From Gari tellinella (taxonomy: Eukaryota > Mollusca > Bivalvia > Cardiida > Psammobiidae): DNA of 64,000 nucleotides. How positions within the stretch are numbered: the stretch's first letter is position 1; each line of letters begins with the position of its first letter. This document shows, piece by piece, positions 23,060 through 34,706 of the stretch. The notes beneath the pieces were generated by a model that did not search any database, had not been told where the DNA came from, and saw nothing but the letters and a program-made list of their open reading frames with translations. The translations under genes and the position numbers were made by a program. The DNA is taken from assembly GCA_922989275.2 (NCBI GenBank), contig OV277864.1, forward strand, positions 53,815,550 through 53,879,549. Reading direction: 5' to 3'.

Positions 23060-23765
23060 GATTGTAGTTGATGTCAGATTTTCTTGGACATTGATGTCTC
23101 TTGTTATGTCCAGGTTAATATCAAATACTATTCCAAGTAATTTGAACAGAGTATCTCCCCATGATTATTTCCATTTTGTTTTAATGGATATTGTACTATA
23201 TTTCAAAGATCCACTCCAGATTACATTTGTTTTATTCAGATATAAATGAAAAGTAATTTATTAGTTCTAGCGTTTTGTTCAGTTTTTATGATCCGTCTTA
23301 AAGCAAAGAGATGTCATCTGCAAATTGTGAAATGATATATTCCTCTCCCTTTTATTAATATTTATTCATGAAATTTCTTTACAACTCCTTATTTTAATTA
23401 CTAAGATTTCAGCACGGAGTATTAAATTGTATTACGACATGGGTCCCCTTGTCTGCAGCCCCTTTTAACATGGAAACACTAGATAAGAAGTCATTTAATT
23501 GCACAAATACCTCAGTATTGTATAAAACTACTTAACCCATTGTTTAAACATATCTCCAAAGTTAAAGAACATTAAGGATTTCTCAATAAAATTGGTCTGT
23601 AGAAATCAGATCATTAAGAACTAGTTTTATTTTGTTTGCAATGCTGCCTGGTGCTTATTTTTATACGGTAGTACATTCAAGAGAGTTATTGGTCGCCAGT
23701 TCTTTAGAAATAGCTTTGGTAAATTATGTTTTGGTATACATGTAATTGTTCCTTGTTTGTTATTT
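23060..23765 (-). pseudogene. Decayed L1-clade reverse transcriptase
   Basis: Minus-strand pieces in order: ITCIPK, FLKNWRPITLLNV (about 23665-23750), EKSLMFFNFGDMFKQWVK, GCRQGDP (about 23442-23465) and QFADDISLL (about 23305-23330). NWRPITLLN, GCRQGDP and FADD are the hallmark blocks of L1-like RTs. Stops and shifts occur throughout. It is a separate lineage from the intact LINE at 12.8-17.7 kb. Confidence 0.8.
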
Positions 23766-24026
23766 CTAGAAAAATATTTTTGTTAAAATGTATAATTTAA
23801 AGATCTTACAACAAAATGTCCAATTTTTGTCCAAAACAGTTGTAGTCACAGCCAGGACTCCTATCGTATGTACCCTCTTGGTTATCTTTCTAGAGCCGTC
23901 TGCTTGCCTGCGCATTGAAGTGTGTGGGCACTTGTCTGTAACATATTTTCTGCAGATTGCAGGCTGGCGATTCCCATGGTTTGTCTGAAAGGTTTTTTTT
24001 TAGTTAGCTGTTGATAGTGTTTCAGA

Positions 24027-24265
24027 GCCTCCTGGAGCGACTAACGAAATGTTATACGACCAATATTGTCGTAAGTCCGATCATGAAAGTCTCAATTAGT
24101 ATATATTTCTCCGCCTTATCATGTCTTGTGACATCTCTTATGAATCGTCTTGGAAAGACGATTACAAAGAGATGTCACAAGACAGAATTAGGAGAAATAG
24201 GATGTATCTTTAAGTTTTTACTTACGACCGTTTTTGTCGTACGACGTTTCGTAAGACGGGCCCCT
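24027..24265. mobile_element. GGGGCCCGTTTC-type MITE, degraded copy
   Basis: Right end GACGGGCCCCTT. The centre TCTTGTGACATCTCTTATGA pairs with AGAGATGTCACAAGA. It belongs with the copies at 41028 and 54784. Confidence 0.7.
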
Positions 24266-24285
24266 TATGATTACTGATAGCTTAT

Positions 24286-24532
24286 TCCTCAGCCCTCTCA
24301 TCCTTTTCCTCTCCATCTGTACTTGTGGTCGAAGTTTGACTAGACACTGTATCTATCAGTTCATTCTCCCAAGTTTCATTGAAATCAGCACACACAATAG
24401 TGTCTCCATCTTAAGCAGCAAACTGTACAATGCTCATTTCTTCTGCAGTACACAGTCTTGACTTTGCAGTGCGCATCAGTGTGATCAGTTCTTGCACTTG
24501 AATGTCATCGTCCTCGCTGAATTCATCTGTGT
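24286..24532 (-). pseudogene. Possible C-terminal tail of a DDE transposase
   Basis: Minus strand reads DTDEFSEDDDIQVQELITLM, then a CTAEEM stretch, one stop, then CADFNETWENELID and an acidic end. The acidic linker followed by short helices is reminiscent of pogo/Tigger-type (jerky-like) transposase tails, but no DDE motif was found upstream. Low certainty. Confidence 0.3.
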
Positions 24533-24819
24533 CCAAAAGAGACGGGAAGCAACATCTCTTAAAACACCTTTATACAGTTGATCGCTTTATATCTGTAACC
24601 GATAAGCTTATATAAATAGTACAGCATTGCGGGACTGACACACTTCTAGAAGTTTCCCCTGCGTTCACTGTTTCCCCGTCTCAAATCTTTTAAAAACAGA
24701 CCTTATTAGTACTACTAGGCGCTTTCTGTAGACTTGTTTCAAGTTCTTGAAATTCCTTGGTCAAGCGGTTGAATTTTTTTTTGTCAAAAGTCAATTGTTA
24801 TTTATTTCAGCTTCAATGC

Positions 24820-25770
24820 CAGGTTCAGCTTGTGGCACACCTACAGCAGCAAACGTAGACCACGAACTGTTCTGTAAAATAGTCAAACATATGTACTGTC
24901 CAAACGTTTTCAACCAGATCTGCTTACTTAAGAGGAAGTTAGAAAAATGACACCCCACATTGCTGATTGCTCAGTCAAAGCACCTGTGACATTTCTGCGT
25001 CCCCCTTTCGTTTGGGCAATGTTTTTCAATGTTGATTTACAGTCAATCCATCTTTTGTGTAAATTGTCTTTACCAGATAAGTCGATGGGATTCATGTACA
25101 CCCATCAATGCACTAACACTTTGCAAAATTCAATTCACTGTCAACTATATCATCCAGTGCTCTGTTGATGTTGAGCTTCTGCCTATTTCTGGCCCAGTAG
25201 TTGCTTGTTAGTCGCTTCCCCTCGCTGGTATTGACAGTGTCAGATTTCGAGAGTTTGTGGTCACACAAGATTTTATCTCCATGCTTTAAATGAGCTATTG
25301 ACATCTATTTTTTAGATTGCCTTTTTTTCTCCTGTCTCACTTTTGAGATCGTCCGGTGTGAATCTGTATATCTCTTCGCAGATAATCAGTTTCTGTAGGT
25401 TTGGGAACATGTACATTTAATTCCAATGATGCCATTTAGGGTGTGATGGATGTACTGTTCCCCGAAGTAGCCTTTGCAAATTCCATGGTAGCAAATATTG
25501 TTCTGCTTCGCATTTCATGTAGATTTAGGATACTATCTCTCTTACAAATCAAAATGACTTCTTTTTGAGTGTTTGGTCCAGGTCGTTTTTATTTGTTTCA
25601 GCAAAAGCTTGAGAGAAAACTTTGACCAATGCCTTTTTAATACCTTGGTCTTTCTGCACTCCTGCTATGCTTCCATCAGGGCTAACTAGCGATTAGCAAG
25701 TTTTCATAGAAGAACTCATAAAGTCCAAGATCTTGGTTTGCTTCTGCACATCTGCTTGGCGCTTTGTTTC
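24820..25770 (-). other. Coding-like remnants, not recognised
   Basis: The minus strand shows several protein-like stretches in different frames: SPDGSIAGVQKDQGIKKALV, FSQAFAETNKND, ILNLHEMRSRTIFATMEF and a 63-codon frame at 25113-25304. Stops separate them. They may belong to one decayed mobile or host gene, but no family is recognised. Confidence 0.25.
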
Positions 25771-26039
25771 GACAATATTAAGCTGAATTCTCCAAATTTG
25801 CTTGAAACAATATGCTTCATAAGATCAGTCGACTATCGTAAATGCTTTATAGTTTATCAACTCTATTTAGTGGATGTTATAGAGAGGTTTTGCATATAGG
25901 CTTAGGCCAAATTCTGTTTTCAGACTCCTTACTAGATCATTCAATGTATTTCAACTTTTCTGTGGTTATATACAGTACTGCACATACAGTGCACTTATCT
26001 TAAATACCTGTAGTTTCAACTTTTTCTATCAAATAAACT

Positions 26040-26325
26040 GGCTGCGTGGCTTATTGGTAGATTGTCCGCTTGCAGTGCGGGAGGTTGTGTGTGCAATCCC
26101 CGAGCGGGTCAAACCAAATACTTTAAAATTGGTAGTAATGACTTCCCTCTTTGCGCTCAGGTTTTCGGTTTAGCATTACAACTTGTTCGTCGGTGTCGGG
26201 ATAAAGTGACCGGCCTGATACAGTCTCAATGTTTCACCTAAAGTACCCCTGCACGTAATATCCGAAATGTGTGTGTAGTTGTATGTAGAAACAAACAAAT
26301 AAATACATTTTAAAAAAATAGAATT
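26040..26325 (+). mobile_element. tRNA-derived SINE, second copy
   Basis: tRNA-like head GCGTGGCTTATTGGTAGATT, arm CCGC TTGCAGT GCGG, B-box-like GTGTGCAATCCCC, then the body and an A-rich end (AAACAAACAAATAAATAC). Same family as 6031 but with a different tRNA-like arm. The acceptor stem does not pair. Confidence 0.7.
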
Positions 26326-26340
26326 GTTCTCTCAGAATTT

Positions 26341-26876
26341 TTTATGTCCCCATATGACTTTGTCGGGGCATTTTTTTTTTGGTTGTCTGTTGGTCTGTTT
26401 GTTTATTTGTTGGTCTGTTTGTTCGTTTGTCTGTCCACAACTTTAACCTTGGCCATAACTTTGGTACTACATGAGATAGGGACTGTATATTCGGTATGTG
26501 TGAATACCTCAAGAAGCTCTAGAGCTCAGTACAACTTGGGTTATGTCCGACAAAGGTCAATGTAATTTAGAGGTAAGTTGGGGTGAATTCAACACTGACT
26601 ATTACAGTGAAACTACATGCGATACATAACTAATATTTGGTATGTATATTCAACTCAATAAGCTCTTCAGCTCAGTACAACTCATGTCCGACAAAGGTCA
26701 AGGTCATTTAGAGATCAAATGGGCCACATTTCTGTTTGGCCATATCATCATAACTACTTATGATACAGACTTCATAATTAGCATTTGTGCTAAACTCAAG
26801 AAGTTCTTCAACTCAGTACAAGTGCCTAGGAAATGTCAATGTTATTTAGAGATCAAATAGGCCGGTGTTTTAGTTT
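26341..26876 (+). repeat. Degenerate ~130-bp tandem repeat
   Basis: Three units containing CTCAAGAAGCTCTAGAGCTC or variants, CAGTACAACT and AAAGGTCAAGGTCATTTAGAG. The array opens with a T/G-rich TGTCTGTTGGTCTGTTTG stretch. The same family recurs at 55361-55800. Small frames inside are repeat artefacts. Confidence 0.75.
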
Positions 26877-26879
26877 AAT

Positions 26880-27432
26880 CCTTTTCTGCCTCCAAATAAA
26901 ATCATTTCAGTAACAAAACACTTCGGGGACATTTGTCACTTGCGGTGACACCGTTTTTGTTTATATTTGTAAACTCTTCGTTTCAACTTTATACCGCTGT
27001 ATTCAGTTCAAAACCATCCTCAATGCTCTTTACTCCTTTGATACAGCGCAAGACGTCCGAAACTTCAGTCGTTGTTGTGAGCGAAAATCATGAGTTTATG
27101 AAGTATAAAATCCCACAATTCTTTTCAGAAAAGAGTTTTCAAGTGATTCTGAGTAAAAGTCTGCTGAAAAATGAATATCAGAAATAAAAAGCGTATTTAT
27201 ATACATGTCAACAGCAAAGATAACTTTAGATGAAACGAAAAATACGTTTTGTATGACCTAATGCACCTTTAGTACATGCTAGTAGAAATTTTGAGAAAGT
27301 CCCATCATTCTCATTGACTATTTGTCCGTATCTGCCGTCAACATCCGCATTGGCATTGGGGTAAGTGTCTAAAATGTATATTATTGTAAATCATGGCAAT
27401 TTGCCTTAAATTGGGAGCTATAAGTATAGCCC
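26880..27432. other. No gene recognised
   Basis: A frame at 26933-27187 is open for 84 codons but has no motifs or splice support. Confidence 0.3.
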
Positions 27433-27507
27433 CCGGGGGATATTCCGGTAGTATATATATATAGCGACGATTATCATATTTCAATGTTTTAGGTAAAGTT
27501 AATAAAT

Positions 27508-28474
27508 TTATTGTTTAATAGTGTGTATTACCTCAGCCATGTGACCTTCCCATTGGCTAGCTTTGGTCCTAGACATGCGGCGGAGGTAGTCGTTGGCATG
27601 CTTCCATGCCCCTTCAATTCGGTTAGTATGCACAACCTCCGTTTCCTTAGTAGCGTTGTTGATGAACGTTTTCCGAAAAGCATACTTATGCAGCACGCTA
27701 AAATGTCGGTAGCCATGGTCATTGAGATTGAAATACAAATGTATGTCGAAAATCCATCAGAATATATGGTGGACCCCACCTCAACGTGTCTTTTTATGAG
27801 TGGCAACAGTGTATCTGCAGTCCTGTCCTTCACTGGATATAATATTACGGTGTTTGAAGCCCGCTCCACCGTCCCGAAAACCCACACCTTAAGACCCTTA
27901 GACCCGTCCCCACGATGGTGCTTTACCCTCCTCCCAAACAGACTCTCATCAATCTCTATTATGCCCTCACGCTTTTTGTTCTTAATATTTTCCTGAGAGT
28001 CTAATTTGAAAATTTCACGCAGGTACGAACCCCAGTCCACGGCCGTACCTCCATAGCTTACTCCTGCGTTTCGGGCAGTAATCTTCAAGGAGTTTCCTTC
28101 CAGATATGTCCTTATGAAGGCCATTATGTCCCTGGGGTCAAGTTTGGATCTTTCAAAAAAAGAGTTCTTCCTTAATGTTGTTTCATGGTTTCTATTAGCA
28201 AAACATCTTAGAGTTAATCCAAAGGTCCCGCTGGAACGCTGACGGGCATGGAGAAAGCCGTCACAGCCTTGACGGCTACAGATCCTACTTACAATCCATT
28301 ATCTACCATCCAGTTGTACACTATATCGTCTCCAGATCCAAATAATGTGAAAAAAGTCCATGGATTACTGAAATCCTGGAAAGTCACATCCTGTGGAATT
28401 ATTTTCCGTTTTCTGTAATTCCCCGAAATGCCTTATTGACGCTCGGCGTCATCTTCAGCTCTATTAGCTGCCAT
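27508..28474 (-). pseudogene. IS1595/ISXO2-like (Merlin) DDE transposase, frameshifted
   Basis: Reading order from ATG 28474: MAANRAEDDAERQ, TAA (28435-28433), then NYRKRKIIPQDV, FTLFGSGDDIVYNWMVDNG, a shift near 28293, CSRQGCDGFLHARQRSSGTF, then an open frame with FERSKLDPRDIMAF, IIEIDES (first D), VFGTVERASN, IYSDGFSTY (second D), a shift near 27740, then HGYRHFSVLHKY and NRIEGAWKHANDYL (the E region). The whole DDE domain is present in about 320 codons, normal for the family, but one stop and two shifts make it inactive. It would cut and paste its own element. Confidence 0.85.
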
Positions 28475-28647
28475 GGTCAACCTCGGAATGATTTACACTG
28501 CGTGTCTACGAGGCGGGTATTTTTTGGATTTAATTTTTTCATGCCCAAATATGGTGCAAAATATATATCAAGGCTACTTATGGGATATATATATATATAT
28601 ATAATAAATAATGTCGGCGTGATGCCGGAAACTACCGGGAAAAGCTG

Positions 28648-28784
28648 TATATATGATTTAAAAAAAATAGATGATGTATTATAGGCTTGAAAAACACAAT
28701 TTTATTTCTTCGTCGCGCATTGTTTGAAGAAATAAAATTGTGTTTTTAAAGCCTATAATACATCATCTATTTTTTTAAATCATA
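28648..28784. repeat. Hairpin insertion flanked by TA runs
   Basis: Arms of about 60 bp (GATGATGTATTATAGGC ... AAAACACAATTTTATTTCTTC) with a ~14-nt loop (GTCGCGCATTGTTT). (TA)n lies on both sides. It sits inside the Merlin element and therefore arrived later. Confidence 0.8.
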
Positions 28785-29109
28785 TATATATATATATATA
28801 TACTTACCTCATTTTCTTCCAACAAGCCACTAATGCCTGACTATTCACTATAATTACATTGGTGCAAAACTGTTTTAAGTCTCTGGCTCCTTAATAAAAT
28901 AATAATTTTGTCAAACAAATGTATTGAATAACAAAATTTTACATTTTAAGACACTAACCCCAAAAAGATGCCATGCCCCAGTTTTCTATAATTTAACCCC
29001 CCAGGGAAACCCTCTCCCCGGGGGTATATATCCCCCTCACATGCAGGCTTTTAGTTAGTAAAAATTAGCCGTAGTCGCTATATATATACTACCGGAATAT
29101 CCCCAGCAC

Positions 29110-29830
29110 GACCTTTTCGCTTACTTTAATGTATTTGAAAAGTTCACAGCGGGGACCGTTATATATGTACATGTATATATAATGCGGTGATTTATCAATT
29201 TTAAAAAATAAAACATTTTTTTCGGATGGAAAACATTTTGTTTCAATTAAAAAGTCAATAGATGTTCCTTTGTTGTGTGTTAAATGATGGTATAATGTAT
29301 ATACAGGCGATTCGTTTCTTTTGTTTTTATCCAAAGTTAAAGGTTACATCTTTTTTGCACTCAACTCACTGTAATCATATGCGGAATGAAGTCCATCAAT
29401 AATGAAAACCAGAATATCCCCGGGGGGAGAACACTTGATTTCGGATTTGAAATCCAACCAATTCCTGTCAATATCAACAAGACGCGTTATAGTCATACGC
29501 CAAACCTATTTACTCATAATAATTCCTACGCAAAGAACTATTTTTTAACAGAATACGAGATTTGGTCCGATTGGTACCGAACATGCACGGAGATCACCGA
29601 TTATTAACTAACTAATGGATTATATATGTCACTTAACTCTCTACTTTCGTAATGACCGATGCACATAATAACGCACTGACCCGTCCAAATATTCATAGCG
29701 TCCCATAGATATGCTATAAGCATAGAGTGCCCTTGGATAACTTATCGGTATCCGCCATATTGGATAAAGCTTGTGGCGTATAGTAACAGTAACTAAGTGG
29801 GCGGAGCTTATCGCAGCCTCCCGGATCCAT
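29110..29830. other. No gene recognised
   Basis: Frames of 73 and 136 codons exist on the two strands but show no motifs. A ATATCCCCGGGGGG word near 29413 resembles the sequence beside the Merlin end at 27430. Confidence 0.3.
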
Positions 29831-30373
29831 GAATCAGTTGCTACTTCTCCGAAAAGAGTAGCAAAGCAACTGAGCGCTTGGTACGTCCGATAAGTAGCGC
29901 ACGTGCATACATATTGACAACAAATGGAAAACGGTGAGTGGTGTTTACTTATTTTCACTATTAAACTAACTTTAACCCCAAAACTCAAAAAAGTAAGAAT
30001 GGCATGCTTCGGGGAATTCTTTTTACTATTCATCGAACATGGTATTTCCACATAAAAACTGTTTTTGTAAGCTTGAGAGCTTTTGTCCCGTTTGACAGTG
30101 GTCCGAGAAACAAGGGTTCCGGCATGGTTTTGTCAAACTAAACTAACATTAAAATTTTGAGGTTTCCTATTGAAATGTTGATTTTTTCAACAAAACACAA
30201 CTCTGCTTTGGCATTACACTCTAAATCAGCGCTACAATCTTAAAGGGGAAGGCGTTAAATAGAAGTCAAAACTTGGGATTTTTTTGCTTATAATACCTAC
30301 TCCCTTTCATACTTAAGCGCATTTGAGGCAAAACACTCTAACATTCTAACATAAAATACAAGTATTCTATCAT

Positions 30374-31260
30374 TTAAGCCAGCTTTAAGTTAAATAAAAT
30401 ACAATGCTGTTGAAATTTAGTTGATTTGGGATCAGGTTCATATCCTAACAAATCAGTGTCGTTACCCCTCTTTATCTTTTTCCCATCAAACATCAACACA
30501 TGCGAGTTACTGGATGGCTTCATTGATGTCATATCTATCATCTCTTTGATTACACCAGGTCCGGAATCTATGCAGATTTCATATCCCAGAGGATTATACT
30601 CAGAAATCGCGGTATCACTTGGACAGGCGTTAATTTTGGACAAAGATTCCGCCTGCCTAACACGAAATCTTTTTCATTCCTTGGACCGGACATGAAACGA
30701 AGAACCGGCCTCCGAACAATCGTTTACCCAACCAGAAGAATTTCATAGTTGTATCGTTATAGCGTACACAACGAGTGTTTTCTGTATCAAACCACTTTAT
30801 AACGTCCATAAAAAAGCATAAACGCTACATTGTTTAACGGAAATTTTCCATCCGCCACAAGTTTGAGAAATGTAATAAAATCTCCTTGAAGTCCCTTTTC
30901 TCCTAACACTTTGATCACCTCATCAATTAGTTTTTACATAGTCTTTTCATTTGACAAGACTTCATTTTGAGCACTTTTGTCACTTTTGTCAAATTTTAAG
31001 GATTGGTCACAATCTGAATATAGCCACGTGTCTTCCTGTTCACTCTGTGTGTCATAGTCCGAGTTATCAAAGACAGTTGGTGTCGGCTTTCTCGAACCTG
31101 GCGACATTAAACACGTTCTCTTGTACGCTGGAGATTTCTCTGGCGTTCTTACTAAGTAGGTTTTCTTAAAGGGTGTACTAGTGGATGACGGATTAAAAAT
31201 CACGCCGTTTCTTGCCTAGGACGAGAAAATGGTTCCGTCGTCTTTTCCCCGGGAAGGGCA
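30374..31260 (-). pseudogene. Decayed unrecognised protein inside long inverted arms
   Basis: Minus-strand pieces: PFKKTYLVRTPEKSPAYKR (31203 frame), LIDEVIKVLGEKGLQGDFIT, LVADGKFPLNNVAFMLF, a shift near 30800, DVIKWFDTENTRCVRYNDTT, MKFFWLGKRLFGGRFF, a shift near 30660, then NACPSDTAISEYNPLGYEIC and HVLMFDGKKIKRGNDTDLLG to a stop at 30374. The combination looks like one conserved protein. I recall similar uncharacterised proteins in invertebrate genomes but know no function. Its position between inverted arms suggests a transposon-encoded protein. Confidence 0.5.
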
Positions 31261-32061
31261 TTTTCTGTAATACAAAAAAATAATTACATTACTTCAGCTT
31301 ATACAGTTATTTAGATGATCGCGATATTAGAGTCCAACACCCAAAACAATTATTTGTCGACAATACCACTTTAACCATACACAGATTAAAAAAAGTAACG
31401 AAGTTTAATAAATTCTAAGTCGTTGCCGCGTTTAGGTAAGTGTATTAGGTACACATGGATTGTAAAATGGTTTCCATAAAACTGGGTTGATCAGTTTATT
31501 ATTATCTTAAACGAGTTTAATACCGCAATCATATCATGTTACGTATACGGCCAATGCCGTTCCATATACAAATATATGCTTTTTACGACCTTGACCGTGA
31601 CGATACATTATTATGTTTCGAGAGGAGATAAACTGCATTTAGTTGGCACATACGTTACTGTCATCAATTAAGTGTATAAATTTAACATAAAGTCTAAATT
31701 TCAAAGCCTTATCTAGCCCTGTCGTTATTCATGGACAATTTAATTTGAAAGGTAAAAGGTAGTGTGAAATCATTTTCTGGGCACTTACTCACTCTATTTT
31801 TCATAACATTTTATGTATTGTCTAACTACATTGGACGTCTGCTACTTAAAACTAACCAATGGAGAAGAAAAATCTTAAAATACGTTACAATTTGACACTA
31901 CATTCTTAACTTTAATTAGTGTATCATCAATGGCAGGGTGTTGGTAGGTCAAAAACATATCAACTGAAATAAAACCATGTTATTCCGTATCATTGATATG
32001 CATTTTATATAAGCTAGACTGTATTTTTATGTATTTTTAATTATAACACCTCTCAAATTGG

Positions 32062-32635
32062 TTTATTTTAAGAAATTGGCAGGAGTCTTGGAGTTGGGAA
32101 ACTCACAACAAACTCCATGCCATTAAACCTGTATTAGGTGACAGTTTGAACTCATGCCGGTCGATTCGCCGGGATGAGGTAGTTTTAGCTAGATTGAGAA
32201 TAGGACATTCTTATATTACACATTCATATCTTTTAAAACGTGAGGTTCAACCAGAATGTTTATTTTGTTTTGAACCTTATACAATTCAGCACATTCTTAT
32301 TGATTGTGCTGATTTAACTTTAATTCGTAGTAGATTTTTTCAGGCAGATTCTCTGCGGAAACTGTTTGAATTTGTAGATATATCTAAATTATTTGAATTT
32401 TTAAAAGCCATTAATTTATATTATAAAATTTGAATAAATTATAGTTTTTTGAAGATAAATTTTTGTATGTCGATTATGTTTTGTCCATATTTTGTTTACT
32501 TTCCCGTTGATCGGGACTGACATTGACGTAATCTATTAGTTGATATTGTTTTAAATTTGATATTGTAATTATTTATTCGGCTCTAAATGACCTTTTTGTG
32601 TCGATGGGCCGTAAAACACCATTCATTCATTCATT
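32062..32635 (+). mobile_element. 5'-truncated LINE with 12-bp target duplication
   Basis: Flanked by CTCTCAAATTGG (32050-32061 and 32636-32647). Codes for the extreme C-terminus of a Jockey/CR1-like LINE protein: WQESWSWETHNKLHAIKPVL, RRDEVVLARLRIGHSYITHS, CLFCFEPYTIQHILIDC and a stop at 32431. The 3' end TAAATGACCTTTTTGTGTCG ... GCCGTAAAACACC and (CATT)n closely matches the tail of SINE family S1. Typical dead-on-arrival insertion. Confidence 0.9.
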
Positions 32636-33190
32636 CTCTCAAATTGGATGAATACATTCAAAGAAATAGCTACTTCTCCTGTCGTTCGCTACTACTCCTG
32701 GACGGAAGCTACTTCTCGGAATGAAAATTGATAATAAATCACTCGTTTCTTGTTCAATATTATTGAAAATTGGTATTTTAGACGAATTGGTTGTGGTGGG
32801 GCGTCGGTAGTACGGATAATGACACATTAGTTACTATTTGGTTGTTTAGAAGGCAAACCCATGCCGGAACCCTTGTGTCTCGGACCACTGTCTAATGGGA
32901 CAAAAGCTCTTAAGCTTACAAAAACAGTTTTTATGTGGAAATACCATGTTCGATGAATAGTAAAAAGAATTCCCCGAAGCATAACATTCTTACTTTTTTT
33001 TTAGTTTTTGGGTTAAAGTTAGTTTAATAGTGAAAATAGGTAAACACCACTCACCGTTTTCCATTTGTTGTCAATATTTATGTACGCGCACTACTTATCG
33101 GACGTACCAAGCGCAGTTGCTTTGCTACTCTTTTCGGAGAAGTAGCAACTGATTTGAGGGCGTGATATGTGACAAATCTCAACTACCGGT

Positions 33191-33462
33191 CCCATGAGAC
33201 CTTCCTACTTTGCCGCAGTTCTGGGGCTTAATTGTCAAAGGGAGTTGTTTCTGTTTATTAGACCGATATTATTCCCTCTGCCAAGAACCAAAAGGAAGGC
33301 AGGTCGGTGGTTTTGATCCCGTGCGCTGCTAGTCAACGGATGGGATTAGCCGAAACCACTTTCCTGAGATCATCATCTTTTCATCTCATCACCCCTTATC
33401 AATTATCGGCGCTATATGACCTATTTTGTGTCGCAGTGCCGTAAAACCCAACTCATCCATCA
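33191..33462 (+). mobile_element. SINE family S1, complete, 12-bp target duplication
   Basis: 272 bp between TCAACTACCGGT (33179-33190 and 33463-33474). Head CCCATGAGACCTTCC, tail CGGCGCTATATGACC to AAACCCAACTCATCC. It inserted just outside the right 296-bp arm. Confidence 0.92.
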
Positions 33463-33612
33463 TCAACTACCGGTATTCAAATGCGTATGTATAGATATTT
33501 ATCAAAACATACAGCGGCAAATCCCGACTTCGTCGCAGCAAATTGACAGAAAGTGTTGAATGTCAGGTCAAAAATCATCGAAAATTTAGCTCAGAATGGA
33601 TTCACCACTTAA

Positions 33613-34349
33613 GGGTGTATCAATGTCATGACTTTGGGAAATTTTCAAAGTATATGAAAACACTCTATGATGGTTTTGTATTGAAGAGTTATTTAAGATG
33701 AATGAAAAAATAGAAAAAGTGTACATTTTGGTGAACAACAGTTGGCTCTACGGCCATGTAAAATTTAGCCCACCCACTTCCTGTTATTTTGTCCTTTTCA
33801 AACAACCCGCTTCAATAAAATCCATTTTAAATGAAAACAAATATGATAATTTGGTTTTATGTTATTTATTTCCTATCTATGGTAATTTTTCTTCATACAA
33901 AAACTAATTTAAGAAAACCAAGGCACCAAATGTGAAATTTATAAAGCTCTAAATATCATCGATATGGTACTATTTTGTAAGGGGAGATAACTCTTTTTAC
34001 TTTAATAACTCAAAATTTTCAAAACTGACCTTTCAATTTCTTTTCATATTTTGAAATGCCTTAGCGTGGGCAAATACCACCATAGACATGAAATAATAAT
34101 GAAAACCCAAATTATCATGTTTGTTTTGTTTTGAAATAAATTTTACTGAAGCTTGTACTCTGAATGGGTAAAATTTGAAGAAAAAAACGTCCAACTTTGA
34201 CATACCTTTTTCAAATCGCTGTAGCTCATAAAAAGGTACACCACCATATATAAAAAAAATTTCAACATCATAAACAGCTCTTCCAAAAAAACAATGTTAG
34301 AAAAAAAGTTTGATACTTTGAAAAATTGGCTTATGACATTGATACACCC
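33613..34349. mobile_element. Non-autonomous TTAA (piggyBac-like) transposon, 737 bp
   Basis: Starts GGGTGTATCAATGTCAT and ends ATGACATTGATACACCC, with TTAA on both sides (33609-33612, 34350-34353). TTAA targeting is the piggyBac hallmark. Short frames inside (33698-33907) have no transposase motifs. Confidence 0.85.
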
Positions 34350-34706
34350 TTAACAAATACCACGCTTGAAAGTATCATTGAAATGTAGATCGATTGAAAG
34401 TCTTAATATTCTGAGATATCCATTTCATTTTCATGACAATAAAAATCTAAGTGAGTCTCTTCCAATGAGAAATAGACTTATCTCCTTGCCGAACAGTGGT
34501 AACCTAAGCTTTAGTTTACTGAAAAATAAACGCTGCGGTAGTGTTCATTTTCTTTATAGTTTAATTTGCTTTCAAATACAAACTTAATAATTGCTGAAAA
34601 AGTGTACCCGAGAGAATTAAACCGAGTTCTCCGGGCTTCGACATCCATCTGAATCGTCATTTGAGATTAACCCATTTGTGCAAAGCGTCCCATGAAAGAG
34701 ACAAGG

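Larger units (their letters stand above)
27436..29104 (-). mobile_element. Merlin/IS1595-type DNA transposon, inactive
   Basis: Inverted ends GGGATATTCCGGTAGTATAT at the left (27437 on) and its complement at 29065-29103, extending inward to AGCGAC. Between them lies a broken IS1595-type transposase on the minus strand and a later hairpin insertion (28648-28784). Merlin elements usually make 8-9-bp duplications; the flanks (AGCCCCCGG / AGCACGACC) agree only partly. Confidence 0.75.
29832..33154. mobile_element. Element with 296-bp inverted arms
   Basis: The left arm 29832-30127 and right arm 32859-33154 are inverted copies of equal length (shared words GTTGCTACTTCTCCG, GCTTGGTACGTCCGATAAGT, AAAACGGTGAGTGGTGTTTA). 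The 2.7-kb interior holds a decayed minus-strand coding region (30374-31260) and a later LINE insertion (32062-32635). It could be a DNA transposon with long terminal inverted repeats. No clear target duplication was found, so an inverted duplication cannot be excluded. Confidence 0.7.

Noticed and set aside
12994..23765. The dead RT fragments as degraded copies of the intact LINE
   Set aside because: Their motif blocks (GVPQGFILGPL, GCRQGDP, VLEYAS) differ from GLKQGEPLSP of the intact element.
27511..27996. 161-codon plus-strand frame
   Set aside because: It is the antisense of the transposase domain, which explains its length.
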